In this document: positions 1 to 8,766 of the stretch, piece after piece
Layout of the letters: each line of letters begins with the position of its first letter
Position numbering within the stretch: position 1 is the stretch's first letter
DNA from: Coprenecus sp902388455
GTDB lineage: Bacteria; Bacteroidota; Bacteroidia; Bacteroidales; UBA932
Length of the DNA stretch: 64,000 nucleotides
NCBI GenBank assembly: GCA_963931615.1
Contig: OZ007032.1
Coordinates: 248,001 to 312,000 of the forward strand
Reading direction: 5' to 3'
Translations under genes and position numbers: made by a program
The notes under the pieces: model-generated
Told to the model about the DNA's origin: nothing
The model's input: the letters and a program-made list of their open reading frames with translations, nothing else
The model's database searches: none

Positions 1-1110
1 GACCCTCATGCCTCCGGCCACGTTCAGGAAGACGTCCTTGGCCGAGAGTTTGAAGCCGGCTCTCTTCTCCAGAACTGCCAGCAGCATGTTGAGCCTGCGT
101 ACGTCATATCCTGTAGCGGACCGCTGCGGCATCCCGTATGCGGCGGTGGAGACCAGGGCCTGGATCTCTATGAGAAATGGCCTGGAACCGTCCACCATGC
201 TGCCTACGGCTACTCCGCTGAGGGCTTCCTGATGCATGGGTGTCAGGATTTCCGAGGGATTCTCCACTTCCCTCAGACCTGTGCCTGTCATTTCGAAGAT
301 GGCTATCTCGGCGGTGGAACCGAATCGGTTCTTGATACTGCGCAGGATGCGGTGCGAGTGGCGGGTGTCGCCCTCGAACTGCAGGACTACGTCCACTATA
401 TGCTCTAGGACTTTGGGACCGGCTATCGCTCCGTCCTTGGTTATGTGGCCTATGAGGATGACAGGTATCCCGCTCTCCTTGGCCAGGCGGAGCAGGGCGG
501 CGGCGCACTCGCGGACCTGTGTGACGGAGGAGGCAGCCGAATCTATATTTTCCGAGTAGATAGTCTGTATAGAGTCCACAACCAGCAGGTCGGGGCTGAG
601 CTCACGGGCGTAGCGGATGATATTGTCCACCTGGGTCTCTCCTAGGATGGTGCAGCCTTCCTCAGTGTCGCCCTCCTCCTGTCTGAGGAGCCGGAGGGCT
701 CTGAGCTTGATCTGCCGCGGGGATTCTTCTCCTGATACGTAGAGGGTGTGCAGGCCTTTGCTACGGAGGGGAACCTGCAGGGCAAGGGTCGATTTGCCTA
801 TGCCCGGCTCTCCGCCCAGGAGAATCATGGAACCAGGGACAATTCCTCCGCCCAGGATGCGCTCGACCTCAGGGTTGCCTATCAGGATCCGTTTGTCCTT
901 GTCTACGGAGATGTCCTTCAAAGGCACGGGCTTGGAGTCAGAAAGCCCCACCAGAGCCCGTGAGGGGACTGCTGATGAGGGCTTGGAGTTCCGTGAAAGA
1001 CCCTCTTTCATGGTGTTCCACTCTCCGCAGGCAGGACAGCGGCCCATCCATTTGGACGTCTCGTTTCCGCAGGAGGTGCAGTACCAGACGGTCTTGGTTT
1101 TGGAAGACAT
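1..1110 (-). CDS. radA: DNA repair protein RadA, C-terminus beyond window
   Basis: RadA/Sms is a RecA-like ATPase and branch-migration helicase that helps process recombination intermediates. Reading the minus strand from the ATG at 1110 gives an unbroken frame of 370 codons to the window edge. The N-terminus carries the RadA zinc finger (CTSCG...CPACG within the first 35 residues), then Walker A GGEPGIGKST near residue 100, and the RadA-specific KNRFG motif near residue 255. The C-terminal Lon-like domain starts (AYGMPQRSATGYDVRRLN) and is cut off. It begins 6 bp after the stop of the lipoprotein gene upstream, so it is probably co-transcribed with it. The identification is secure. Confidence 0.97.
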   Translation of the reverse strand, partial: MSSKTKTVWYCTSCGNETSKWMGRCPACGEWNTMKEGLSRNSKPSSAVPSRALVGLSDSKPVPLKDISVDKDKRILIGNPEVERILGGGIVPGSMILLGGEPGIGKSTLALQVPLRSKGLHTLYVSGEESPRQIKLRALRLLRQEEGDTEEGCTILGETQVDNIIRYARELSPDLLVVDSIQTIYSENIDSAASSVTQVRECAAALLRLAKESGIPVILIGHITKDGAIAGPKVLEHIVDVVLQFEGDTRHSHRILRSIKNRFGSTAEIAIFEMTGTGLREVENPSEILTPMHQEALSGVAVGSMVDGSRPFLIEIQALVSTAAYGMPQRSATGYDVRRLNMLLAVLEKRAGFKLSAKDVFLNVAGGMRV

Positions 1111-1116
1111 GGTTGA

Positions 1117-2220
1117 TTATCCTGCGTATGGAATCAGGCCGATAGTTGCAGAGTACTTTGCCTGACCGTCTGTCAGAGCCTCTATCAAGCTGATGATGAG
1201 ATCTTTGACGGCCGGCAGGTTCTCAGAGGTGATGAGGGTCTGCAGATCGTACATGTAGAGGAATTCGATGACATCATCATATTCCAGATCTGAGATCAGG
1301 CTCTTGATGATAGCTACGGGTTCGGCGAGCATTGCCAGATAGGGGTCTGCGAGGCTTTGGTCGGCTGTCAGGCTGAGACCGCCGTCGCTTACGGAGTAAC
1401 TGAGGGGTATGGATACATTCTGGGGATTCTCAATCAGGGTGCTGAGACCGAACATCTCGAGCATTCCGCTGAGTTCGGGCAACTGGTCAATCTGTGCGAA
1501 CAGCTGTTCCAACAGGGACTTACGCAGGTAGATGCCGAAAATACCTTCGTCAGAGTTTACATAATAGCAGAGAATGTTCTGAAGTTCAGGGGCATCCTGA
1601 ATATCCATTCCGTTTATGTATCCGTCCGCGGTAAACTCGATGTACGACTGAGCAAGGCTGGAATCGTCGGCGATGGACTGGGCGATAAGTCCATTGATCA
1701 TTTCTACCACGGTAGCCATAGGCAGTGTGAAATCAGGAATTATGGGACTCAGGTCGATAATCTCCAGATCCGGATGCGAGAATGTGATGGCTGCGCTTCC
1801 GAGTGTCCAGCGGCCGACGACTCCTTCTGCAGTAATCTCTTCGGAAATGTTGATGGAGGCGATTGTTCCGTCGGCGGTTATTCCTTCTACATTGACGGTA
1901 CGGTCACCTGCACTGACACTTCCTGAGAAGGAAGCCCCGGCTGCGGCCTTGGTGGCGGAGCCGGAGATGGTGGCGGGCACCTTGACTTCTGACTGGCCGT
2001 TGATGAAGTTGGTAAGGACTACTTCGCAATTGTCCCCGTCTGTCAGAGTGATGGTTATGCTGGCGTTCTCGTAGTCTCCGAAGTTCACGCTGTGATTGTT
2101 GACGGTAATGACAGTGTTGTTGTCCACCTTGTAGCTGCCTTCATAGACAGTCAGGTCGGGATCCTTTGTACAGGAAAGGATAAGCAGCGCAGAGGCTGCC
2201 ATGAAGAGAATTTTTTTCAT
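1117..2220 (-). CDS. Lipoprotein of the DUF4925 type (paralog 1)
   Basis: A 367-residue exported lipoprotein of unknown function. The first 17 residues form a signal peptide ending in the lipobox LILSC, so the protein is anchored by Cys17. The N-terminal half (about 20-130) is a beta-rich region with alternating hydrophobic residues; a region with VVGRWTLGSAAITF leads into a helical C-terminal half. It resembles the Bacteroidota DUF4925 lipoproteins in layout, a family without a known role. The next gene upstream (2263-3294) has the same architecture, including the GRW motif, and is a paralog. Its ATG lies 42 bp after that gene. The family name is from memory and is not certain. Confidence 0.75.
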   Translation of the reverse strand: MKKILFMAASALLILSCTKDPDLTVYEGSYKVDNNTVITVNNHSVNFGDYENASITITLTDGDNCEVVLTNFINGQSEVKVPATISGSATKAAAGASFSGSVSAGDRTVNVEGITADGTIASINISEEITAEGVVGRWTLGSAAITFSHPDLEIIDLSPIIPDFTLPMATVVEMINGLIAQSIADDSSLAQSYIEFTADGYINGMDIQDAPELQNILCYYVNSDEGIFGIYLRKSLLEQLFAQIDQLPELSGMLEMFGLSTLIENPQNVSIPLSYSVSDGGLSLTADQSLADPYLAMLAEPVAIIKSLISDLEYDDVIEFLYMYDLQTLITSENLPAVKDLIISLIEALTDGQAKYSATIGLIPYAG

Positions 2221-2262
2221 TTTTTTGATATACCTTTAATTTTTAAAATAACAATTATCGTT

Positions 2263-3294
2263 TTATGATTCAGGAGTCATACGCACTTTCAGGCTCAGTT
2301 CTGTGTCCGGCATTGAGAGGGAGGCCACCAGCAGGGAGGCCATGCTCCTGTATCGTGTGAACTCTTCCATGCTGAGTTCTCCGAAAGGGCTGCCGGCTTC
2401 GAGGTAAGCCTCGTATGTGGTGCTGTTGACGGTGTTGGAGATTGCTCCCAGCCAGGGTGAAATGGTTTTCCGGTCCAGGCTCAGCATCAGGCTGCCTTCA
2501 GAGGTTGAATAGGCCAGGGCGGCATCCAGGGGGGATATCTCCAGCCCCATGCCGTCGGTTATGGTCCGGCGCAGGTATATGTGCAGTCGGGATGCTTCCG
2601 GTTCCGGCCAGTACTGTATCACGTCCTGCAACAGGGGTTCTGCTTCGGAACTGATGTCACCGTTCCAATTTATGCCGACATAACCGGTGCGGGTCAGTTC
2701 CACGTATCCGAGGTTAGCCAGTTCGGGTGTGATGGCCTCGCGGAGGGCCGCATTGATCAGGACCAGGGCATCCTCCACCGGTATGGAGCCTCCGTCTCCG
2801 TAGGGGATGTCGCTTACCAACGGACTGTAGAATGATAAGCTGATGTCTGCCAGCCCGTCATCAGCAACGGCTGCTTTCCATCTGCCGGTGACCGGAGATG
2901 TGCAGATGTCGGTGATGCTTAGTGACAGGACGCCTTTGTTGACTGTGCCGGTGAGCGATATGTCCCGGTCACGGCCGGTATAAGAGCCGGAAAATGTGTA
3001 TTTGCTGTCCCCGTTTCCGGCAGCGGTCGCCGGTATCGTCAAGGTGTCGAAACCCAGGAGCAGACTGTCTGCAGTTACTGTTACAGCTTCATCGTCCACA
3101 GCAGCTACGCTGACGGAGCTGCCGGGCCAGTCGGCCATGTTGATGATGATGCCGTTGATCTGGACACTCTGTGCGGAAAGGCTGTACTCTCCCTCCACTG
3201 CTGCGGCCGGACTGGTCTGACAGCTTGCCAGGAACGGCAGAACCGGAATTGTCAGCAGCAGGACAGATCTGAGATGACTTATTTTTGAAAGCAT
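2263..3294 (-). CDS. Lipoprotein of the DUF4925 type (paralog 2)
   Basis: A 343-residue predicted lipoprotein, signal peptide ending in the lipobox FLASC (Cys25). It shares with its downstream neighbour the order signal peptide, beta-rich domain with a TFSGSYTGRDR-like segment, VTGRWKAAV motif near residue 145, and a helical C-terminal region with a short IYLRRT segment that matches IYLRKS in the neighbour. The two therefore arose by duplication and have diverged strongly. The gene follows the symporter by 34 bp on the same strand, so the symporter, both lipoproteins and radA may be one transcript. Function unknown. Confidence 0.72.
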   Translation of the reverse strand: MLSKISHLRSVLLLTIPVLPFLASCQTSPAAAVEGEYSLSAQSVQINGIIINMADWPGSSVSVAAVDDEAVTVTADSLLLGFDTLTIPATAAGNGDSKYTFSGSYTGRDRDISLTGTVNKGVLSLSITDICTSPVTGRWKAAVADDGLADISLSFYSPLVSDIPYGDGGSIPVEDALVLINAALREAITPELANLGYVELTRTGYVGINWNGDISSEAEPLLQDVIQYWPEPEASRLHIYLRRTITDGMGLEISPLDAALAYSTSEGSLMLSLDRKTISPWLGAISNTVNSTTYEAYLEAGSPFGELSMEEFTRYRSMASLLVASLSMPDTELSLKVRMTPES

Positions 3295-3328
3295 ATTGAC
3301 CTTTGTTAATTAATTGTTGCCTCTCTGT

Positions 3329-4600
3329 TTATACGGAGATCTTTTCTCCTTCAGAGCGGGCTACGATGACTGCTCCGCAAAGGTCTCCGTATACGTTGAG
3401 ACAGGTGCGGGGCATCTCGCAAATCTGCTGTACTGCAAGAATTATACCGACACCTTCCATGGGTAGTCCGACGGCATTGAATACGACAGCCATCATTACT
3501 ATGCCGGCCATAGGTATGCCGGCCGAGCCGACAGCCGCCAGCAGAGATGTCAGCACTACGGTAATCTGCTGTCCTATAGTCAGGTCTATGCCATATAGCT
3601 GGGCGATGAACAGTGCAGAGACACACTCGAACAGGGCCGTCCCGTTCATGTTGACAGTGCTGCCCAGTGAGAGTGTCAGTCCTGCCAGTTTCTCGGAGAC
3701 GCCGCAGGACTGGGTATAGCGGATGGACAGGGGCAGCGTGGCATTGGAAGAACAGGTGGTGAAGGCGGTCAGCAGGGGGGTGGATACCCGGCGCATGTGC
3801 CTGTATGGATTGATACCGGCCAGCAGCCGGACTGTACCGGGCAGTACCAGAGCTCCGTGAATGAGGCATCCGGTCCATACTGTCAGCACGAAGAGACCAA
3901 GTCCCTTGACTATGCCGATAAGTGCGTCTGGATCCCCGGCCTGTTTGCCTATCATGCAGGCCATTACGGAGAATATCCCCAGCGGGGTGAGCCTGATGAT
4001 GAACAGGGTTACTTTCATGATGAGCTCGTAGACTGCGGTGAAGAAGTCAAGCAGGACGGTATAGTGCTTTTTCTCCAGTTTGGTGGAGAAGATGCCCAGA
4101 AGCACCATGAAAAAGATGACAGGCAGGATGTTGCCGTCGGCCATGGCGGCGAATACGTTGGACGGCACTATGCCGGTAAGCTGGTCTATCATGTGGATGT
4201 CCTGGGCTGCGATATCCCCGGTGCTGCCTGAGAGTACTATGTCCCGGCCGGCACCCGGCTTGATGACTGATACGAGACCGAGGCCTATGATTATCGCTGT
4301 CAGTGTGGTCAGGAGGTAGTAGGAGAGGGTCTTGCCCAGCACTCTTCCCAGATTGCCGCCGGCCATGCCGGCCACGCCTATGAAGATGGAGGAGGCTATC
4401 AGCGGGATGACTATCATGTTAAGGGCGTTGAGGAAGATGTCTCCGATCCATTCGATATATCCGGTCCAGTGCGGCAGGAAGATGCCGTATACGGCACCCA
4501 GGGCAATACCTATGAGTATCTGCCAGTGAAGGGCGATGCGCAAGCCCCTGCGTCTCTTTCCGGCATTGCCGGCACCTGTTGTTCCTCCGCTGCCGCTCAT
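3329..4600 (-). CDS. Dicarboxylate/amino acid:cation symporter (DAACS family)
   Basis: A 423-residue inner-membrane secondary transporter of the GltP/DctA family, which takes up glutamate, aspartate or C4-dicarboxylates with Na+ or H+. A short basic cytoplasmic N-terminus (GKRRRGLRIALHWQ) precedes about eight membrane segments. Family hallmarks are the serine-rich first re-entrant loop (TTCSSNATLPLSI, about 275-290), the STVNMNGTALFE segment that corresponds to the NMDGT motif, and the substrate-binding region ending in RTCLNVYGD. The Met of MDGT is kept but Asp is Asn, so the substrate cannot be stated. The start codon overlaps the malQ stop by 4 bp (ATGA), indicating translational coupling. 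Confidence 0.9.
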   Translation of the reverse strand: MSGSGGTTGAGNAGKRRRGLRIALHWQILIGIALGAVYGIFLPHWTGYIEWIGDIFLNALNMIVIPLIASSIFIGVAGMAGGNLGRVLGKTLSYYLLTTLTAIIIGLGLVSVIKPGAGRDIVLSGSTGDIAAQDIHMIDQLTGIVPSNVFAAMADGNILPVIFFMVLLGIFSTKLEKKHYTVLLDFFTAVYELIMKVTLFIIRLTPLGIFSVMACMIGKQAGDPDALIGIVKGLGLFVLTVWTGCLIHGALVLPGTVRLLAGINPYRHMRRVSTPLLTAFTTCSSNATLPLSIRYTQSCGVSEKLAGLTLSLGSTVNMNGTALFECVSALFIAQLYGIDLTIGQQITVVLTSLLAAVGSAGIPMAGIVMMAVVFNAVGLPMEGVGIILAVQQICEMPRTCLNVYGDLCGAVIVARSEGEKISV

Positions 4601-7263
4601 CTTCCGGACAGGTCTTTAAGTCTGGAGGTAAGGGCCTGATTGCCCATGAGCTCCTCGACGGTCAGGTGCATGCGGTATCTCCAGTAGTGTTTTGGTACAG
4701 AGGGTATGTTGATGCGTTCTGATGCCGGATCTTCAGCCCTGACATCTCCATCCACGGAGAGCCAGTCCTGCAGCGGCAGTATTGTCAGCATGGCCGGTGA
4801 TGCGGTGTGCATGCGGATAATCTTCTCGCAGATCCAGGGTTCGCAGGTCCGGGGTGCCTCGCCGTTCCCATGCAGCATCCGGTGCCAGAAATCGGACGAT
4901 GACCGACGGTCCTCCTCCCACCACTGCCTGAGAGTGCTGGTGTCGTGAGTGCCGGTGGTGCATACGCTCATGTATGGGTATCGGGCCGGGTCTCCGAAAG
5001 CCTCGTCCGGATTCTTGGACATACGGAAAATCTCCAGCGAGAGTATTCTCAGATCCCGTATGACTCCCGGTACACAGGCGGGTATCATGCCCAGGTCCTC
5101 GGCACAGGTAAGCATGTTTGTGGCGGCGGTCACTTCGGGGAGCTTGCGCAGGGCCGATTCCCTCCAGAATCCGTTGTGGCGATGATAGAAGAAATGATCG
5201 TACAGCCGGTTGTAGGCGGCCTTCTGATTTTCCGTCAGGTCGCGGTAGGACCATGTGAACTGAGCTGATATCCTGGGATGGAAGAGCCCGGGCCGCTTGC
5301 AGTCCTCGAGGAAGAGCACCTCGCCGACAAGGGCCTGCAGTCCGTCCTTGACATCGTCCTGAGACGGTCCGAAATATTCCTCTATCTTTCTTTGGGTGTT
5401 GAACTCCTTTTTGAGGGTGAATACATCATACTCGTTGCTGTCCAGATATTTCTGCATGACTTCCTCAGTCCGCTCCCCGAACATCTCCTTCAACTGCCAG
5501 TATCTTATATAAGGTGTTGCATGGCGGGCAAAGTCAAACTGGAATCCGAACGCGCATATCTCCTCATAGCTCATCGGCAGGGCGGGGGAGAAATGTCCCA
5601 TCAGCCCCTTGGTCTGCTCCTGCGGTATCTCCCATATCCGGAAGAACCCCAGCACGTGGTCTATCCTGTAGGCGTCGAAATACTCGGACATGTGGCGGAA
5701 GCGCTCCTTCCACCAGCGGTAGCCGTCGGCGGCCATCCGGTCCCAGTCGTAGGTGGGGAAGCCCCAGTTCTGGCCGTCGGCCGCGAAGTCGTCGGGCGGG
5801 GCTCCGGCCTGGGAATCCATGTGGAAGAGCTCCGGGGAGGCCCAGGCGTCCGCGCTGTTGCGGGTGATGCCTATGGGGATGTCTCCCTTCAGGGCAATGC
5901 CCAGCGAATGGAGGTACTGCACCGCATCCAGCAGCTGCCTGTGCAGGTGGTACTGGGTGAAGATGTGGAAGGATATCTCGGGATAGAGGGGACTGTCCTC
6001 CGAATTGACGCGTGCGAGCAGTTCCGGGGTGCAGCGGGCGTCCTCTCCCCAGCGGGAGAAATCGGCGGTGCCGTGGCTGTCCCTCAGGGCGCAGAAGGCG
6101 CAGTAGGGCAGGAGCCAGGACTTGTTGCTGCGGTAGAATGAGAGGAACTTCGGCTCGGCGAAGGTATCCTCCCTATAGGTCTCGAACTGTATTCTGAGGT
6201 ATTTGTTCTTCATGGCCAGCACCTTCTCATAGTCGATGGCCGGCAGGGCGTCCAGGGCCTTCCGCTCGCGGCTGTAGGCGGAGCGCTGTCCGGGGTTCCT
6301 GAGAGGACCGATGGCCGTGATGTTGATGAATATCGGATGCAGGGCCATGACGGTGATGCCTCCGTAGGGGTAGGAGTCGGTCCAGGTGCCGGTGGAGGTG
6401 GTGTCGTTGACAGGCAGGATCTGTATCACATTCTGTCCTATGGAGCGGATCCAGTCTCCGAATATCTTGAGGTCGGTGAAATCGCCGATGCCGCAGCTGT
6501 TCTGCGTCCTGAGGGCAAATACCGGTACGGCGGTGCCGGAGAAGCGGGGCCTTCCCAGGTGGAAGGACGCCTGGGAGTATTCCACGGACCAGGTCTGATG
6601 GGGGGTGATGCTGCCGGGCAGTTCCAGGATACGGTTGTCCCTGTCCTCCCAGACGGTACTGCCGTCAGTGGTATTGCGCTTGATGAACTTGAATTCCAGC
6701 CTCCGGCCAAGTTTCTCCGCAGGCAGGTGGACTGTCCAGCGCGAGCCGTGTACGGGGGTCATTTCAAGTGCATTAGCAGGATTCCAACAGCCCATCAGCG
6801 GGGAGTCTCCGCAGATGCAGAGGGTGCAGTCAGGCTCCACTGCGGGAGCTGTCACGCGGATGATTATTTCCCGGCTGTGGATGTGGGTCTGGGTGGGATC
6901 ATGGTGTCCGTGCGGGAAGAAAATTTCCGAGAAGGGGGCTGTCAGGAACGGAGCAATGTCGGAGTTGCCCTGCCACTCATCGTTGAGGAAGAGCTCCCGG
7001 GACGCGCTGTTCAGCCCCAGAATCCTCTCAGCACCTGCCTCGTAGAAGCTGCTGCCGTCCTTGGATTTGACGAAGTATTTGTAGGACAGCAGTCTCTCCT
7101 CGAGGGAGGATATCTTGATGTCTGCTTTCCAGTAACTGTCAGGTGAATAATTCATTGCCACGGCCTTTGCCGGGTCACCGCCTCCCAGTTCGGGAAGCGA
7201 GCCTGTGATGTACATATCCTGTCCCCACCGGGTGCGGAAATTGATGGAAAAATGAATAATCAT
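4597..7263 (-). CDS. malQ: 4-alpha-glucanotransferase (GH77) with two N-terminal CBM20-like modules
   Basis: An 888-residue cytoplasmic amylomaltase that disproportionates maltose and maltodextrins. Two starch-binding modules of CBM20 type come first (about 1-105, with FRTRWGQDMYITGSLPELGG, and about 115-225, with CICGDSPLMGCWNPANA), the layout known from plant DPE2 and Bacteroidota MalQ. The GH77 domain follows, with AYRIDHVLGFFRIW carrying the nucleophile Asp, AEDLGMIP carrying the acid/base region, and GTHDTSTLRQW. No signal peptide. I choose the ATG at 7263 because the longer TTG start at 7281 overlaps a good -7 box. It sits beside, but is transcribed away from, the starch operon, and would process imported maltodextrin. 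Confidence 0.95.
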   Translation of the reverse strand: MIIHFSINFRTRWGQDMYITGSLPELGGGDPAKAVAMNYSPDSYWKADIKISSLEERLLSYKYFVKSKDGSSFYEAGAERILGLNSASRELFLNDEWQGNSDIAPFLTAPFSEIFFPHGHHDPTQTHIHSREIIIRVTAPAVEPDCTLCICGDSPLMGCWNPANALEMTPVHGSRWTVHLPAEKLGRRLEFKFIKRNTTDGSTVWEDRDNRILELPGSITPHQTWSVEYSQASFHLGRPRFSGTAVPVFALRTQNSCGIGDFTDLKIFGDWIRSIGQNVIQILPVNDTTSTGTWTDSYPYGGITVMALHPIFINITAIGPLRNPGQRSAYSRERKALDALPAIDYEKVLAMKNKYLRIQFETYREDTFAEPKFLSFYRSNKSWLLPYCAFCALRDSHGTADFSRWGEDARCTPELLARVNSEDSPLYPEISFHIFTQYHLHRQLLDAVQYLHSLGIALKGDIPIGITRNSADAWASPELFHMDSQAGAPPDDFAADGQNWGFPTYDWDRMAADGYRWWKERFRHMSEYFDAYRIDHVLGFFRIWEIPQEQTKGLMGHFSPALPMSYEEICAFGFQFDFARHATPYIRYWQLKEMFGERTEEVMQKYLDSNEYDVFTLKKEFNTQRKIEEYFGPSQDDVKDGLQALVGEVLFLEDCKRPGLFHPRISAQFTWSYRDLTENQKAAYNRLYDHFFYHRHNGFWRESALRKLPEVTAATNMLTCAEDLGMIPACVPGVIRDLRILSLEIFRMSKNPDEAFGDPARYPYMSVCTTGTHDTSTLRQWWEEDRRSSSDFWHRMLHGNGEAPRTCEPWICEKIIRMHTASPAMLTILPLQDWLSVDGDVRAEDPASERINIPSVPKHYWRYRMHLTVEELMGNQALTSRLKDLSGR

Positions 7264-7278
7264 CGTGCGGATTTTTTG

Positions 7279-7286
7279 CAAAATTA
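7279..7286 (-). promoter_or_regulatory. -7 box for malQ
   Basis: Minus-strand TAATTTTG matches the Bacteroidota -7 consensus TAnnTTTG, with 15 bp to the ATG at 7263. A clear -33 TTTG was not found. The box decides the malQ start. Confidence 0.5.
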
Positions 7287-7322
7287 TTGAAAAATCCCTA
7301 ATTTTACAGAAATTCTGTGACT

Positions 7323-7724
7323 ATGAAGCGGTTTTTCTCAAGATCGGGCAATGCAAGGAGTGACGTTCTCAGGGCCAATGTCATAGTTCTTATTTTCGTT
7401 TTGGCTCACGCGGTTGTCTGTCTGGCACTTCACGACACCAAGATAGGTGACGGTATATTCCTTACTTGCCTGACTATAGGCATGGTCTTCGCTCTCATCA
7501 AGTTCTACAGGGCCTCGTTTGACGTATTCCTGGGACTGGCCTTTCTGTCGTGCTTCGCCGGTTTCTATATCGGAACGGAGGGAGCGGAACTGTTGGAAAA
7601 ATGGGTGCCGTCGTGGGGTGTGTGGATCAATGTTATAGTTACTATGGTTACGACCGGACTACTGGGTCTGGTGATTGTCCTCTTAGTACGCAAGGACTGG
7701 CATGTCGGAGGGAAGCGGCAATAG
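7323..7724 (+). CDS. Small integral membrane protein, unknown
   Basis: A 133-residue protein with four strongly hydrophobic segments (about 19-37, 45-60, 67-85, 97-122), a basic N-terminus (MKRFFSRSGNARSD) and a basic C-terminal tail. I do not recognise a family. The ATG at 7323 is preferred over a GTG at 7317. It overlaps the sensor kinase gene by 23 bp in another frame, so the two are surely co-expressed. A membrane partner of the kinase, for example an accessory signal-sensing subunit, is a reasonable guess but no more. Confidence 0.7.
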   Translation: MKRFFSRSGNARSDVLRANVIVLIFVLAHAVVCLALHDTKIGDGIFLTCLTIGMVFALIKFYRASFDVFLGLAFLSCFAGFYIGTEGAELLEKWVPSWGVWINVIVTMVTTGLLGLVIVLLVRKDWHVGGKRQ

Positions 7725-8766
7725 GAATGGAGGCAGTCAGGTCTCGACCGTCGACCTGATGGTCATCATCATCATCGTCCTTCTGGCAAGGATAGTGATA
7801 GAGAGGGTGATGCCTCTGTTCTATGAAAGCTTCGGACTCTATTTCGGAGATTTCCTCTTTCAGACACTGTCGAATTATTCATTGACTTTCGGAGCTTTGC
7901 TTGGAGATATTCTGGCCGTCGTCTTACTGGTCCGCTTCTTCCCTTATGGAAGCGGAAGGACTATTGTCAGATCGCTCGTTGAGGTGGGAGCAATAGCTCT
8001 GATGGCATTCCTTACCTCGCTACTGGTGCGTGTGTGGCAGTTTCAGCATGTAGTGGACGGCTCCAGATTCTTCGGCCGGCTCTTTCTGTTCACGTATGTG
8101 AGCAATTTCGTATTCAATGCCGTGGCGATTCTCGTCACGGACCTTATTTTCTACTACCGCTGGACGAACCGCAAGGCTGTGGCCGTGGAGGCGGAGCAGC
8201 GTGCCAAGGCCAATTACCAGTACCAGCTGCTGAAAAGCGAGACCAACCCGCACTTCCTGTTCAACTGCCTGAATGTTCTTCAGTATCTGATACACGAGGA
8301 TGCAGACCGGGCAAGTGATTATGCGGGGAAACTGGCAGGAGTCTACCGCTATTTCCTCAAACTGGAGAAGCATACCCTGGTGATGCTGGAGGAAGAGCTG
8401 GAGTTTGTACGCAAGTACTGTGATCTGCTGAGGGAGAGATTCGGGGAAAGTTTCGTTACAGAAATTGATATCCCGGAAAAATACCATGATGCCAGGATAA
8501 TTCCGTGCACTCTGCAGATGATGGTGGAGAATGCGGTCAAACACAATGTGGTCAATTCCTCCAATGTCCTGAGAATTTCCATCGGGGTGGAGATGCATCA
8601 TGTCGTCGTAAGGAACAATCTCAATCCCAAGAAAGCAGATTCAGAGACATCTCCGGGCACAGGCTTGCAGAATATAAGCCGTCAGTACGAAATCCTGTTC
8701 AGCCGCAGTGTTGTAACAGAGAAGACAGATTCCGAGTTCATCGTACGTATCCCCCTGGTCCGCTAG
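7702..8766 (+). CDS. LytS/YehU-type sensor histidine kinase
   Basis: A 354-residue membrane kinase of the His_kinase (PF06580) type that normally pairs with LytTR response regulators. The first 150 residues hold four or five membrane segments and no recognisable extracellular sensor. After a coiled linker (AVAVEAEQRAKANYQYQLLK) comes the phospho-acceptor motif ETNPHFLFNCLNVLQYL with His near 182, then a HATPase_c domain with N-box MVENAVKHNV and G-box SPGTGLQNI. The partner regulator is next to it but on the opposite strand; the two stop codons abut. Most likely it senses the state of starch or maltose use, given its place between malQ and the sus operon. Confidence 0.9.
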   Translation: MSEGSGNRNGGSQVSTVDLMVIIIIVLLARIVIERVMPLFYESFGLYFGDFLFQTLSNYSLTFGALLGDILAVVLLVRFFPYGSGRTIVRSLVEVGAIALMAFLTSLLVRVWQFQHVVDGSRFFGRLFLFTYVSNFVFNAVAILVTDLIFYYRWTNRKAVAVEAEQRAKANYQYQLLKSETNPHFLFNCLNVLQYLIHEDADRASDYAGKLAGVYRYFLKLEKHTLVMLEEELEFVRKYCDLLRERFGESFVTEIDIPEKYHDARIIPCTLQMMVENAVKHNVVNSSNVLRISIGVEMHHVVVRNNLNPKKADSETSPGTGLQNISRQYEILFSRSVVTEKTDSEFIVRIPLVR

